Assembly (NCBI RefSeq): GCF_003105155.1
Contig: NZ_QETK01000005.1
Span: 62,001 to 126,000 of the forward strand
Origin: Pseudomonas sp. SDI
GTDB taxonomy: Bacteria > Pseudomonadota > Gammaproteobacteria > Pseudomonadales > Pseudomonadaceae
DNA length: 64,000 nucleotides
Reading direction: 5' to 3'
Position 1 is the first letter of the stretch; each line of letters begins with the position of its first letter. Shown one piece after another: positions 20,007 to 29,000 of this stretch. The notes beneath the pieces are model-generated. The model was not told where the DNA came from and made no database searches. It saw only the letters and a list, made by a program, of their open reading frames with translations. The position numbers and the translations under genes are program-made.

Positions 20007-22574
20007 TCAGTACACATCCCGCCGATAGCGCCCAGCCTCGGTCAGGCGCTCGACCTCTGCCGCGCCGAGCACTTCATTCAGCACGGCATCAACCCCGGCG
20101 GCCATGCCTTGCAGGCTGCCGCAGAGGTAGATCGATGCGCCATCCTCCAGCCAGCGTTTGAGCGCCACTGCATGCTCGCGCAGACGATCCTGCACATACA
20201 CCTTGTGCGCCTGGTCCCGTGAGAAGGCCAGGTCCAGCCGCGCCAGATCGCCGTTCGCCAGCCAGCCCTGCAACTCCTCGCGGCAGAGGAAGTCATAGGC
20301 CTCGTTGCGCTCGCCGAACAACAGCCAGTTGCGCTGTTCGCCTGCCGCGATCCGCGCCTTGAGCAGGCTGCGTAGCCCCGCCAGGCCGGTGCCATTGCCC
20401 ACCAGCAGCATCGGCGCGGCAGTCGCCGGCAGATGGAAGCCACTGTTGCGCCGCAACCGCAGGCTCACGCTATCGCCTACGGGTAGATGCTCGGTCAGCC
20501 AGCCCGAACCCAGGCCCAGTGTGCCATCGGCATGCCGCTCCTGGCGGACGATCAGCTCCAGCACGCCGTCGCTGGCAATCGAGGCGATCGAGTATTCCCG
20601 TGCTGTCAGCGGAATCAGCGCATCGATCAGCGCCTGGGCATGCAAACCGACCAGATGCTCGCGGCTGCTTGGCAATTGCCGGCTGGCCAGGGCCACTGCC
20701 AGCGGCTCGCGCAAGCCATCGACCTGCACCTCAGCATCGGCCGAAAGGCCCAGGCCCTGGAGGAACTGCGTAACCGCCTCGCGGCCATGGCGTGGCAGGA
20801 TTTCCACCAGGTCTCCGGCCTGCCAGGTCTGCGCGGCAGGGGCAGTGAGCCCGAGCAGGTACACCGCCGAACCCTGGCTACCCAGGTTCATCCGCTCGCG
20901 GCGGGTCAGGGTCCACTGTTCGAAGTCCGGCGCTTGCCAGGCTGGCAGTGTGCTGCTGCCGCTCAGCTCGGCCAGTTGCTGCTGCCAGCGCTGTAGCGCT
21001 GCCGGGTCGGCGTTGTCGACTTCGATCGGGGCAAAGCTGGCCTTGGCGCCGCGTTCGCCGAGCCAGGCATGCAGGCGCTGGGCAAAACCGCAGAACTGTG
21101 GATACTGGCGGTCGCCGAGGGCGAGTAGGGTGTAATTCAGTTCAGCCAGTGCCCACGACTGGCCCATCACCTTGCGCTCGAACCCGCGGGCGCTGTCTGG
21201 CGCCTCGCCGTCGCCGAAGGTGCTCACCACAAACAGCGCGCGCTCGGCTTGGCGCAGGTCGGCTTCGGTCAGTTGTGCCAGCGGCTGCACGCGCACCGGC
21301 ACGCCGGCCGCTTGCAGTTGCCCGGCGCTCTGCCAGGCCAGTTGTTCGGCAAAGCCGCTCTGGCTGGCAAAGCCCACCAGCCAGCCACCGTTGCCCTCGC
21401 CAGCCGGCGTCAGCCCGCCACGTGCGGCCTTGACCTGACGCTTCTTGCGCCGCCGGTCGAGGTACAGCAGCCAGCCAGTAACGAAGAACAGCGGCATGCT
21501 CAGGCTGGCGACGGTAACGATGATCCGCCCCGGCAGGCCGAAATAGCTGCCGACGTGCAGGGCGTATACGCTGCCGAGCAGTTGCGCCTTGAACGATTTG
21601 TCGGTGTACACCTCGTGCTTGCGCACCTGGCCCGTGGCCGGGTCGAGGGTCAGGGTGTTGAAGGCGCGTTCGTGCGCCGCGCCCTCAAGCAGGTAGAACA
21701 GGGTCGCCGGTTGCCCGCCCGCCGACGGCAAACGCAAGTTGTAGGTGCTCAGGCCGGGGCCGGCTGCGGCTTTCAGGCTGGTCCAGATGGCGTCGTAATC
21801 CACCACCAGTGGCGCGGCGTTCTTGTCCGCCTGTGGCGGACCACCACGACCACGGCCACCCTGGCCGCGGCCTTCGCTGCGCTTCTGTTCGCCGGCTGCT
21901 GGCGCATCGGCCAGCAGCGTGTTCAGGCCGTCGCGGTACCATTCGTATGACCAGAACAACCCGGTCAGGGCAAACAGCAGGTAGAACAGCAGGCACCAGG
22001 TACCGAACACGGCATGCAGGTCCCAGTTGAACGCGCGGCCTTTTTTCGCCCAGTCGAAGGTCAGCCAGGTGCGCCAGTTCAGTGCTTGGCGCGGCCAGCG
22101 CAGGTACAGGCCGGAGAGGCAGAAGAAGATCAGCATCAGCGTACAGGCACCAGTGATCTGCCGGCCGCTGTCGCCCATGGCGAGGAAACGGTGCAGTCGC
22201 AGCATCAGGTCGAAGAAGCCCTGGCCGCCGACGTCTCCCTGGAACTCGCCGGTGTATGGGTCGACGTAACGCAGTTGGCCGCGACGTTCGCCCGGCGCTG
22301 GGGTGAAGAACACCCGTGCAGCCGCATCGCCCTGGGTCTGTACCCAGAGCATGGCGACTTTGTCGCCCTGCGTGGCCTCGACCTTGCGCACCAGCTCGGC
22401 AGGCGGCAGCACGCCACTGTCGCGGACCTCGACCTTGAGCACGTCCGGGTTGAACGCGCGCAGCAGTTCTTCCTGGAACGACCAGACCGCCCCGGTCACG
22501 CCCATCAGGGCGAGCACCAGGCCGGCCGTGATGCCAAAGAACCAGTGCAGTTGAAACAGCGACTTCTTCAACAC
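20007..22574 (-). CDS. PepSY-domain membrane flavoreductase (sulfite-reductase-flavoprotein-like)
   Basis: A fusion of a PepSY-associated membrane region with a cytochrome-P450-reductase-like module. The first half has membrane helices ([20 protein letters not shown] near the N-terminus; three more) and PepSY segments. A flavodoxin-like FMN domain follows ([13 protein letters not shown]), then FAD binding (REYSIAS) and NADPH binding ([25 protein letters not shown]). It probably moves electrons from NADPH across the membrane, for example to reduce imported ferric siderophores. An Arg/Gly-rich loop ([11 protein letters not shown]) lies mid-protein. I set the start at a GTG (22574, [11 protein letters not shown]), because a longer start would lie inside the terminator of the receptor gene upstream. 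About 855 residues. Confidence 0.85.
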   Translation of the reverse strand: MLKKSLFQLHWFFGITAGLVLALMGVTGAVWSFQEELLRAFNPDVLKVEVRDSGVLPPAELVRKVEATQGDKVAMLWVQTQGDAAARVFFTPAPGERRGQLRYVDPYTGEFQGDVGGQGFFDLMLRLHRFLAMGDSGRQITGACTLMLIFFCLSGLYLRWPRQALNWRTWLTFDWAKKGRAFNWDLHAVFGTWCLLFYLLFALTGLFWSYEWYRDGLNTLLADAPAAGEQKRSEGRGQGGRGRGGPPQADKNAAPLVVDYDAIWTSLKAAAGPGLSTYNLRLPSAGGQPATLFYLLEGAAHERAFNTLTLDPATGQVRKHEVYTDKSFKAQLLGSVYALHVGSYFGLPGRIIVTVASLSMPLFFVTGWLLYLDRRRKKRQVKAARGGLTPAGEGNGGWLVGFASQSGFAEQLAWQSAGQLQAAGVPVRVQPLAQLTEADLRQAERALFVVSTFGDGEAPDSARGFERKVMGQSWALAELNYTLLALGDRQYPQFCGFAQRLHAWLGERGAKASFAPIEVDNADPAALQRWQQQLAELSGSSTLPAWQAPDFEQWTLTRRERMNLGSQGSAVYLLGLTAPAAQTWQAGDLVEILPRHGREAVTQFLQGLGLSADAEVQVDGLREPLAVALASRQLPSSREHLVGLHAQALIDALIPLTAREYSIASIASDGVLELIVRQERHADGTLGLGSGWLTEHLPVGDSVSLRLRRNSGFHLPATAAPMLLVGNGTGLAGLRSLLKARIAAGEQRNWLLFGERNEAYDFLCREELQGWLANGDLARLDLAFSRDQAHKVYVQDRLREHAVALKRWLEDGASIYLCGSLQGMAAGVDAVLNEVLGAAEVERLTEAGRYRRDVY

Positions 22575-22631
22575 ATCGACCACCTTGACTTGTCGGTTAC
22601 GCGAGCGCGCCGCGCCGTATGCCGTGATACA

Positions 22632-22663
22632 CAAAAGCCCCGCTCACCAGGGGGAGCGGGGCT
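22632..22663 (-). terminator. Intrinsic terminator of the TonB-receptor gene
   Basis: Read on the minus strand: a stem AAGCCCCGCTC / GAGCGGGGCTT with a short loop, then TTTTGTGT. It lies 17 bp after the receptor stop and 58 bp before the chosen reductase start. It argues against the longest reading of the reductase frame. Confidence 0.8.
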
Positions 22664-22679
22664 TGCCTGCCAGCGGTTC

Positions 22680-24968
22680 TTAGAAGTGGAAGCTGGTGGT
22701 CAGCAGGGCAGTACGCCCGGCTGCCTGGTTGGCAAAGTGCGCAGCGTATGCCTTGTCGTAGTAGACCTCGTTGGTGAGGTTCTGCACGTTCAGTTGCAGG
22801 TCGACGTTCTTGGTCAGCTTGTAGCTGGCCATGGCGTCATAACGAACGTAGGACGGTACGTACACCGTGTTGTTCAGGTCGCCCCAGACATCGTCGACGT
22901 AGAACGCACCACCGCCCAGGGTCAGCTTGTCGGTCACGTCATACGTGGTCCACAGGCTGAAGCTGTTCTTCGGCGTGTTCGGCAGTTCGTTGCCTTTGGC
23001 CGGGTTGGCGCCGCCGGTCAGTTGGGCATTCCGGTTGCCCGCTTCACCTGGGTCCACCGCCTCGCTCTTCAGGTAGCTGTAGCCGGCAAATACCTGCCAC
23101 TGGTCGGTGATTTTACCGCTGGCGCCCAGTTCGATCCCGTCGACACGGGTGGTGCCGGAGTTTTCGTAGGTGTTGTTGGCAACCAGGACCCGAGTGTTTT
23201 CCTTTTCGGTACGGAAAATCGCTGCGGTCAGCGCGACACGGTTGTGGAACAGGTCCCACTTGGTGCCCAGCTCGTAGTTTTTGGTGGTTTCCGGTTCCAG
23301 GGCGCTCTGCAGTGTGCTGTTGCCGGCCGTCAACGGATTGCCGTCAGTGCCTTCGTTGAGCATCGCACCAGGCGGGGTTGCCGACGTGGCATAGGAAACG
23401 TAGATGCTGCCGTTCTCGGCCGGCTTCCAGACCAGGCCAGCCTGCCAGTTCCAGAAGTTGCTGTCGTTGCTGGTCTTGCCGGTGGTGGTGTTCTTGGCCT
23501 TGGTATCGAAGGTGTCGTAACGCAGGCCGAGGTTCACCAGCCATTGCGGGTCGAGCTCGATGGTGTCGAAGACGTAGGCCGCGCGGGTGTTGGCGGTGGT
23601 CTCGGTGCCAGCGTAGTTGCGGGTGATGGTGCCGGTGTAGTCATCGTTCGGGTTTGGGTTGCCCAGCGAGGTGCAGGTGCCACCGGCAACTACGCCTGGG
23701 CGGCACACCGGGTTGCTGTTGGCCGGGTTGGCAAAGGTGTAGCCGGTGACCTTGCTTTCTTCACGGGTGAATTCCAGGCCGGTGGAGTAGCTGTGCTTGA
23801 AGCCCAGGGCCTGGAACTCGCCAAACAGGTCGGTCTGGTTGGTGGTGGTCGCGGTATTGCTGACCCGGGCGTTGGCACGGCGCCAGACGGTGCCGAACTG
23901 ATTGGTGTTGTGCTGGCTGTCGTCCGGCTGGGTCAGGATGTAGTCCTGGCCGGTGTTGCCGTGGCGCAGGGTGTTCTTGATGGTCATCGAGTCGCTGATA
24001 TCGTGCTCGATGGAAAGGGTGCTGATGTCGGCGCGGGTCTTGCGGAAGTCGCGGCTTTTCAGACCATAGAAGTTGTCGCTGTCGCCGCCGTCGGTGGGTT
24101 TGTCGTGCACGTGTGTAGCCGTGGCCGAGGCAGACGTGTAGCCGTATGGAATGCCCGAGTCCGGCAGGTCGTCGCTTTCCATGTGGTAGTAGTTCAGGTT
24201 GACGCGGGTCGGCGTACCGAGGCCGAAGGTCACCGACGGCGCCACGCCCCAGCGATCGTAATTGATCGAATCGCGGCCGGCGACGTTCTGCTCGTGGCTC
24301 ATCAGGTTCAGTCGGAATGCTGCGGTGTCGAGGAACTGACGGTTTACGTCGAGGGTGTAGCGGCGGGTCTGGTCGGAGCCGTAGGTGAACGCACCGTTGG
24401 TGAAGTCCTGCTGTTTCGGCGCTTTGCTGACCAGGTTTAGGCTGCCACCTGCCGAGCCACGGCCGCCGAACGACGAGTTCGGGCCTTTGCTGACTTCGAT
24501 GGATTCAATGGCAAAGATTTCGCGGGTTTGTGCACCGGTGTCACGCACGCCGTCGAGGAAGGTGTCGCTTTGTGAGTCGAAGCCGCGGATGAACGGCCGG
24601 TCGCCTTGCGGGTTACCGCCTTCGCCAGCGCCGAAGGTGATGCCGGGCACAGTGCGCAAGGCGTCCTGCAGCGAAACGGCGCCGGTATCTTTGAGTACCT
24701 GTTGTGGCACCACCGTCACCGAGCGCGGTGTATCCACCAGCGGTGCGGTGTACTTCTGCGAGGAGGCTTTCTCGACCTTGTAGTCGGTGCTCGACGCTTC
24801 GGCCTGGCCGGTAATGCTGGTGGCGTCCAGCGAGATCGAGTCCTTGGCAGGGGCTGTTTCTGCGGCAAAGGCCAGGTGGCCGGCCGAGGTGGCGGTCATT
24901 GCTACACCAATGGCGGATGCGAGCAAGCGTGGTGAGCTGACAGCGGTTGGCACGTAGTGACGCGGCAT
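22680..24968 (-). CDS. TonB-dependent siderophore receptor (Fiu/PiuA-like)
   Basis: An outer-membrane receptor that imports ferric catechol-type siderophores with TonB energy. The 762-residue protein has an Ala-rich N-terminal signal region. The plug domain starts around TPRSVTVVPQQVLKDTGAVS and includes FIRGFDSQSDTFLDGVRD and GSAGGSLNLVSK. The barrel ends in the outer-membrane signature ALLTTSFHF, with a terminal phenylalanine. The ATG at 24968 follows a strong GGGAGGGGG. The divergent piuC-type gene and the PepSY reductase downstream complete an uptake-and-release module. The related PiuA of P. aeruginosa is a route for siderophore-linked antibiotics; substrate here is inferred. Confidence 0.9.
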   Translation of the reverse strand: MPRHYVPTAVSSPRLLASAIGVAMTATSAGHLAFAAETAPAKDSISLDATSITGQAEASSTDYKVEKASSQKYTAPLVDTPRSVTVVPQQVLKDTGAVSLQDALRTVPGITFGAGEGGNPQGDRPFIRGFDSQSDTFLDGVRDTGAQTREIFAIESIEVSKGPNSSFGGRGSAGGSLNLVSKAPKQQDFTNGAFTYGSDQTRRYTLDVNRQFLDTAAFRLNLMSHEQNVAGRDSINYDRWGVAPSVTFGLGTPTRVNLNYYHMESDDLPDSGIPYGYTSASATATHVHDKPTDGGDSDNFYGLKSRDFRKTRADISTLSIEHDISDSMTIKNTLRHGNTGQDYILTQPDDSQHNTNQFGTVWRRANARVSNTATTTNQTDLFGEFQALGFKHSYSTGLEFTREESKVTGYTFANPANSNPVCRPGVVAGGTCTSLGNPNPNDDYTGTITRNYAGTETTANTRAAYVFDTIELDPQWLVNLGLRYDTFDTKAKNTTTGKTSNDSNFWNWQAGLVWKPAENGSIYVSYATSATPPGAMLNEGTDGNPLTAGNSTLQSALEPETTKNYELGTKWDLFHNRVALTAAIFRTEKENTRVLVANNTYENSGTTRVDGIELGASGKITDQWQVFAGYSYLKSEAVDPGEAGNRNAQLTGGANPAKGNELPNTPKNSFSLWTTYDVTDKLTLGGGAFYVDDVWGDLNNTVYVPSYVRYDAMASYKLTKNVDLQLNVQNLTNEVYYDKAYAAHFANQAAGRTALLTTSFHF

Positions 24969-25003
24969 TGGTGGTCCCCCTCCCAAGGTTTTCGAGGCGG
25001 CGA

Positions 25004-25049
25004 AATATAGTGTAAACAAATATGAGTAACAATTGAGAAGGATTGCTAT
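25004..25049 (-). promoter_or_regulatory. Receptor-gene promoter with candidate Fur site
   Basis: On the minus strand, TTGTTA (25032-25027), a 17-bp spacer and TATATT (25009-25004) form a good sigma-70 promoter for the receptor gene. The plus-strand stretch AATTGAGAAGGATTGCTAT (25031-25049) resembles Pseudomonas Fur boxes and abuts the -35 box. A second weaker Fur-like stretch, AATAAGAATCAATACCATT (25139-25157), lies before the dioxygenase gene. The promoter is convincing. The Fur assignments are by eye only. Confidence 0.5.
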
Positions 25050-25187
25050 TCGTGAGAAATTTACATTCTTTACAAATTTGCCGTGCGGTTTTTCCGTGCT
25101 CAACCGTCTCACCCGCCGATTGGGCCTTGTAGTGAGCCAATAAGAATCAATACCATTGGCATCCTTTCCTCTGCAGGTGCCTGCGCC

Positions 25188-25868
25188 ATGCTGTTACACA
25201 TCCCCGCTCTGTTCTCCCGCGACGAAGTGCTGCGCATCCGCGAAGCGCTGGAACAGGCCGATTGGGCCGACGGCAAGATCACCGCGGGCTATCAGTCGGC
25301 CAAGGCCAAGCACAACTTGCAGTTGCCCGAAGGGCATCCGCTGGCCAAGGAGATCGGCGTGGCGATGGTCGAGCGCCTGTGGGCCAACCCGCCGTTCATG
25401 TCGGCGGCGTTGCCGCACAAGGTGTTTCCGCCGTTGATCAACTGCTACCGTGAAGGCGGCAGCTTCGACTTCCATATCGACAACGCCATTCGCCAGCCAC
25501 GTGGCAGCCAGGAGCGGGTGCGCACCGACCTGTCGTCGACGCTGTTCTTCAGCGACCCCGAGGATTACGACGGCGGCGAGCTGGTCATCCAGGACACCTT
25601 CGGCACCCGCCAGGTGAAGTTCGCCGCCGGCGATATGGTGCTGTACCCCGGCACCAGCCTGCACAAGGTCAACCCGGTCACCCGTGGCGCGCGTTACGCG
25701 GCGTTCTTCTGGACCCAGAGCCTGGTGCGCGAAGACAGCCAGCGCACCTTGCTGTTCGAGATGGACGGGGCGATCCAGCAACTGACCGCCGAGGTGCCCG
25801 AGCACCCGGCGCTGATCCAGCTCACCGGCACCTACCACAACCTGTTGCGCCGCTGGGCCGAGGTCTGA
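25188..25868 (+). CDS. piuC: PiuC-type Fe(II)/2-oxoglutarate dioxygenase
   Basis: A PKHD-type hydroxylase encoded next to siderophore receptors in many Gram-negatives. It probably modifies a siderophore or its ligand. The iron ligands are visible: HxD in [11 protein letters not shown] and the distal histidine in [10 protein letters not shown], with the 2-oxoglutarate arginine in [11 protein letters not shown]. The 226-residue length is exactly typical of PiuC. The ATG at 25188 gives the family N-terminus [14 protein letters not shown]. It is divergent from the TonB receptor, with 219 bp of shared regulatory DNA, and followed by a Sel1 gene after 3 bp. Confidence 0.92.
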   Translation: MLLHIPALFSRDEVLRIREALEQADWADGKITAGYQSAKAKHNLQLPEGHPLAKEIGVAMVERLWANPPFMSAALPHKVFPPLINCYREGGSFDFHIDNAIRQPRGSQERVRTDLSSTLFFSDPEDYDGGELVIQDTFGTRQVKFAAGDMVLYPGTSLHKVNPVTRGARYAAFFWTQSLVREDSQRTLLFEMDGAIQQLTAEVPEHPALIQLTGTYHNLLRRWAEV

Positions 25869-25871
25869 GCC

Positions 25872-26630
25872 GTGACCTTCAGCCTGCGCCGTGAAGAAGT
25901 GATCGCTACCGACCAACTCGCCGCACTGCTCGAAAGCAGCCCGGGCAAGGCCGCGCAAGCCTTGCTGGTGGCGGCCGGGCAGGGCGTGCTGGAAGCCCAG
26001 GTGCTGCTCGGGCAGATCCTGCTCGACGGCCGTGGCATCGAAAAAGACCCGGCCCTGGCCCGGCGCTGGTTCGCCATTGGCGCCCGCCAGGGCAGCGCGA
26101 TGGCCGATAACATGCTCGGGCGCTGTCTGGAGCATGGCTGGGGCGGCCCGCTGGATCTGCCGGCAGCGGCGCTGCACTACCGGCGCGCGGCCGCGTCCGG
26201 CCTGGACTGGGGCCTGTACAACCTGGCCAACCTGTTGGCCACCGGCCGCGGTGTGGCGCAGGACCAGCAGCAGGCGCTGGCCTGCTACCGGCAGGCGGCC
26301 GAAGCCGGGCATGCCAAGTCGATGAACCTGCTCGGGCGTTATCTGGAAGAAGGCCTGGCCTGTGCAGCAGACCCGGAACAGGCGCGGGCCTGGTATCGCC
26401 GTTCGGCAGAGGCGGGGGATTTTCGTGGGCAGTTCAGCCATGCGGCGACGTTGGTCGAGCAGGGCCAAGTCGAGCAGGCGTTGCCGTGGCTGGAGCAGGC
26501 GCTGGCCAACGGCAACCTGAACTTTCTGCGCAGCAGCACGCCAGCCCTGGAGCAGGCCGGCGAGAGCCGCCTGCAAGACCTGGCGCGTCGCTACCGGGCG
26601 CGCCTCACGGCGCTGCAGGCGGCCACATAG
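25872..26630 (+). CDS. Sel1-repeat (tetratricopeptide-like) protein
   Basis: A 252-residue protein built of Sel1-like repeats, such as AQVLLGQILLDGRGIEKDPA, LYNLANLLATGRGVAQDQQQ and SMNLLGRYLEEGLACAADPE. These alpha-solenoids mediate protein-protein contacts. There is no signal peptide, so it is probably cytoplasmic. The start is a GTG 3 bp after the piuC-type stop, so the two are co-transcribed. This suggests a role tied to iron acquisition, but no specific partner is evident. It is convergent with yaaA, with a gap of only 6 bp. Confidence 0.85.
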   Translation: MTFSLRREEVIATDQLAALLESSPGKAAQALLVAAGQGVLEAQVLLGQILLDGRGIEKDPALARRWFAIGARQGSAMADNMLGRCLEHGWGGPLDLPAAALHYRRAAASGLDWGLYNLANLLATGRGVAQDQQQALACYRQAAEAGHAKSMNLLGRYLEEGLACAADPEQARAWYRRSAEAGDFRGQFSHAATLVEQGQVEQALPWLEQALANGNLNFLRSSTPALEQAGESRLQDLARRYRARLTALQAAT

Positions 26631-26636
26631 GGCGTC

Positions 26637-27416
26637 TTACGCGGCCGGGTGGTCGCGTAGGAACACCAGGTTGTCCGGCGTCGACTGCTCGGCGTGGTAG
26701 TAGTAACCCTGCACGTCGAACTGCTTGAGCTGCTCGGGGTTGCTGATCTTTTCCTGAATCACGAAGCGGCTCATCATGCCGCGCGCTTTCTTCGCGTAGA
26801 AGCTGATGATCTTGTACTGGCCGTTCTTGAAGTCGCGGAACTCGGTGTTGATCACCCGCGCGTTCAGCGCGCTGCGTTTCACCGCCGAGAAGTACTCGTT
26901 GCTGGCCAGGTTCAGCAGCAGGTCGTCGCCTTGTTCGGCCAGCGCCTGGTTCAGCCATTCGCTGATCCGCGTGCCCCAGAAGGCATATAGGTCCTTGCCG
27001 CGGGCGTTGGCCAGCTTGGTGCCCATTTCCAGCCGGTAGGGTTGCATCAGGTCCAGCGGGCGCAGCAGGCCGTACAGGCCGCTGAGCATGCGCAGGTGCT
27101 CCTGGGCATAGGTGAAGTCGGCGTCGCTGAGGCTTTCGGCGTCCAGCCCGGTGTACACGTCGCCCTTGAACGCCAGCAGCGCCTGCTTGGCGTTCTGCGG
27201 GTTGAAGTCTGGTGTCCAGCTGCCGAAACGCGCGGCGTTGAGGCCGGCGAGCTTGTCGGACAGGTGCATCAGTTCGCTGATCTGCGCTGGCGACAGTTCG
27301 CGCAACTGTACGATCAGTTCCTGGGAGTCGTCCAGGTACTGTGGCAAGGTGAAACGCTGGGTCACCGGCGGGGTGTCGTAGTCGAGGGTCTTGGCGGGGG
27401 AAATCACCGTCAGCAT
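26637..27416 (-). CDS. yaaA: Peroxide-stress protein YaaA
   Basis: YaaA (DUF328) lowers intracellular free iron during hydrogen-peroxide stress and has a DNA-binding fold. The protein has 259 residues, as in E. coli. Family motifs visible are [20 protein letters not shown] at the N-terminus, [14 protein letters not shown] [40 protein letters not shown] and [12 protein letters not shown]. It converges on the Sel1 gene and is divergent from the deacetylase-like gene. Confidence 0.94.
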   Translation of the reverse strand: MLTVISPAKTLDYDTPPVTQRFTLPQYLDDSQELIVQLRELSPAQISELMHLSDKLAGLNAARFGSWTPDFNPQNAKQALLAFKGDVYTGLDAESLSDADFTYAQEHLRMLSGLYGLLRPLDLMQPYRLEMGTKLANARGKDLYAFWGTRISEWLNQALAEQGDDLLLNLASNEYFSAVKRSALNARVINTEFRDFKNGQYKIISFYAKKARGMMSRFVIQEKISNPEQLKQFDVQGYYYHAEQSTPDNLVFLRDHPAA

Positions 27417-27548
27417 GTTTCGGCTCCTGTTTTCGTGCGAGCGATTCTACGGGGCGGGGCCGGTGATCTCCAGCTATGACGTCGATAGCCGCGACCCTCT
27501 CGACACATGGCGCTATAGTTCGCGGCGACCAGAATGGAGTGTGTGCCT

Positions 27549-28670
27549 GTGCGATTAGCTTTTCTTTTGCTGACAGGTCTGTTGAGCGTTGCTGTGCAGG
27601 CAGCGCCACAGGAGGTGGCGACGTTCGACCGGGGCAACTGGCCCGAGCAGCTCGACACGCCGACCTTGTTCGATGTGGCCTCGCGGGCCGAGATCCTCGG
27701 TTTTGCCCGGGTGCTGCACGACAGCGAAGCGCTCGACGAAGCGGCGCTGGCCAAGCGTCTGAAGCTGCGCCAGATCAACCTGCTGGCGGTGAACCAGTTG
27801 CGCGAGCGCCTGTGGCAGCAGCTCTGGCGCAACTACGAGCGGGCGCAAAAAAGCTGCGAGCAGGACGCCTCGTTCTGCTATGTGATCGAGCACCTCGGCG
27901 ATCTGCGCCAGCAGGCGGCCAAGTTCGACGTGGCAGCCGATTCCTTCTATGCCGGTTGGGTCGAGCCTGCGCGGCTGTTCCATCAGCGCTACCTCGACGA
28001 GCAGTTGCGCAAAGCCGCGCTGTTCCCGCAAACCAGCAGCGAAGTCGTACTGTTCTCCGAGCAGGAGCGCAATGGCGACGAACTCAACGACCGCCTGTTC
28101 CTGCTCACCTTCGAAGGCGGTCCGGGGCCTGCCACCGCCGCGCTGGCCGACTACCTGCGGCGGCAGAAACTCGGCGCCACCTTCTTCGTGCTTGGCACTG
28201 CCGTCCAGGCCCGCCGCGAAAGCACGTCGCTCAGTGACCTGCGCGCGCTCTACCAGGGCCAGTGCGTGGGGGTGCAGGGCTGGGAGTTCCGTTCCCATGC
28301 CCATTGGAAAGACTGGCAAGACTCGGTACTGCGCAGCGTCGCCCGGGTCCGGGGCGACCTGCCCGAGCAGTACGTGCCGTTGTTCCGGCCTCCGTATGGC
28401 CAACGGCGCGCCGACAGCCAGCGCTTCTTCGCCAGTCAGCAGCTTCAGGTATCGCTATGGGACATCGACGCCCAGGATCAGAGTGGGCTGAGCGCCGAGC
28501 AGTCGGCGCAGCGCGTGCTGAGCCTGATGCTGCTGTGGCGGCGCGGGGTGATCCAGTTCCACGACAACCAGCCCAAGGCCCAGGCGGCAGTGGCCTGGCT
28601 GCTGCAGCACACGGCGCAGAGCGGGATCGGTTGGGAGGATTGCCAAGGTTATGCCGGCATGCGGCACTAG
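27549..28670 (+). CDS. NodB-fold polysaccharide deacetylase-like protein, degenerate active site
   Basis: An exported protein with a signal peptide (MRLAFLLLTGLLSVAVQA) and a NodB-type domain at about residues 185-345. The family's metal and catalytic motif TFDDGP is here LTFEGGPGP (186-194): the catalytic-base aspartate is Glu189 and the metal-binding aspartate is Gly190. Motif 2 is SHAHW (249-253) in place of H(S/T)xxH. Motif 3 (FRPPYG, 279-284) and motif 5 (QFHD, 336-339) are intact. It may be inactive on sugars, bind glycans, or use altered chemistry. The first 180 residues have no domain I recognise. The GTG at 27549 has GGAG 9 bp upstream; an ATG at 27534 is possible. Confidence 0.82.
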   Translation: MRLAFLLLTGLLSVAVQAAPQEVATFDRGNWPEQLDTPTLFDVASRAEILGFARVLHDSEALDEAALAKRLKLRQINLLAVNQLRERLWQQLWRNYERAQKSCEQDASFCYVIEHLGDLRQQAAKFDVAADSFYAGWVEPARLFHQRYLDEQLRKAALFPQTSSEVVLFSEQERNGDELNDRLFLLTFEGGPGPATAALADYLRRQKLGATFFVLGTAVQARRESTSLSDLRALYQGQCVGVQGWEFRSHAHWKDWQDSVLRSVARVRGDLPEQYVPLFRPPYGQRRADSQRFFASQQLQVSLWDIDAQDQSGLSAEQSAQRVLSLMLLWRRGVIQFHDNQPKAQAAVAWLLQHTAQSGIGWEDCQGYAGMRH

Positions 28671-29000
28671 GCGGGTGGCTGCGAGGAAGGGCGCTGTACT
28701 TATCGGTTACAGCACAACCTAATTTATGACTTTAACGGTGCTTTAGCGTGCCGCCAAGGGCCAGGCGTCAAACGGAAAAATAAAATCAAAGAATGCGTAA
28801 AAACGCTTTCTATAGTCATGGGTTTTGCGGTATCACGAAGACAGACCGCCGAACCCTGCTACACAGGTGGCGTCCTTGAGGCCACTTTTGTGCGCAGCTC
28901 CCTCCCCGTAACGACGCGGGCCTGGGGAGACCGGCGGCCACTTCGCGGCGCAGCACCGCTTGGGTATTGCGTCGTCTGGCTCCCACAAAGGTGACCGAGT
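28671..29000 (+). ncRNA. Structured 5' leader upstream of phoH (candidate cis-regulatory RNA)
   Basis: A 330-bp stretch without a plausible gene. A TATAGT box (28811-28816) may start a transcript with a leader of about 175 nt. Hand-found pairings: CCGCCG 28846-28851 with CGGCGG 28932-28937; AGGTGGC 28865-28871 with GCCACTT 28881-28887; CTCCCC 28902-28907 with GGGGAG 28924-28929. ACGACGC (28911-28917), in the loop of the third hairpin, can pair with GCGTCGT (28969-28975), 12 nt before the AAGGTGA ribosome-binding site. The outcome would be a multi-stem element with a pseudoknot near the phoH start. Not folded computationally. Confidence 0.45.

Noticed and set aside
22014..24440. 808-codon plus-strand frame over the reductase and TonB receptor genes
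   Set aside because: Antisense to two well-supported genes. No motifs, no ribosome-binding site, and composition typical of reverse-frame shadows.
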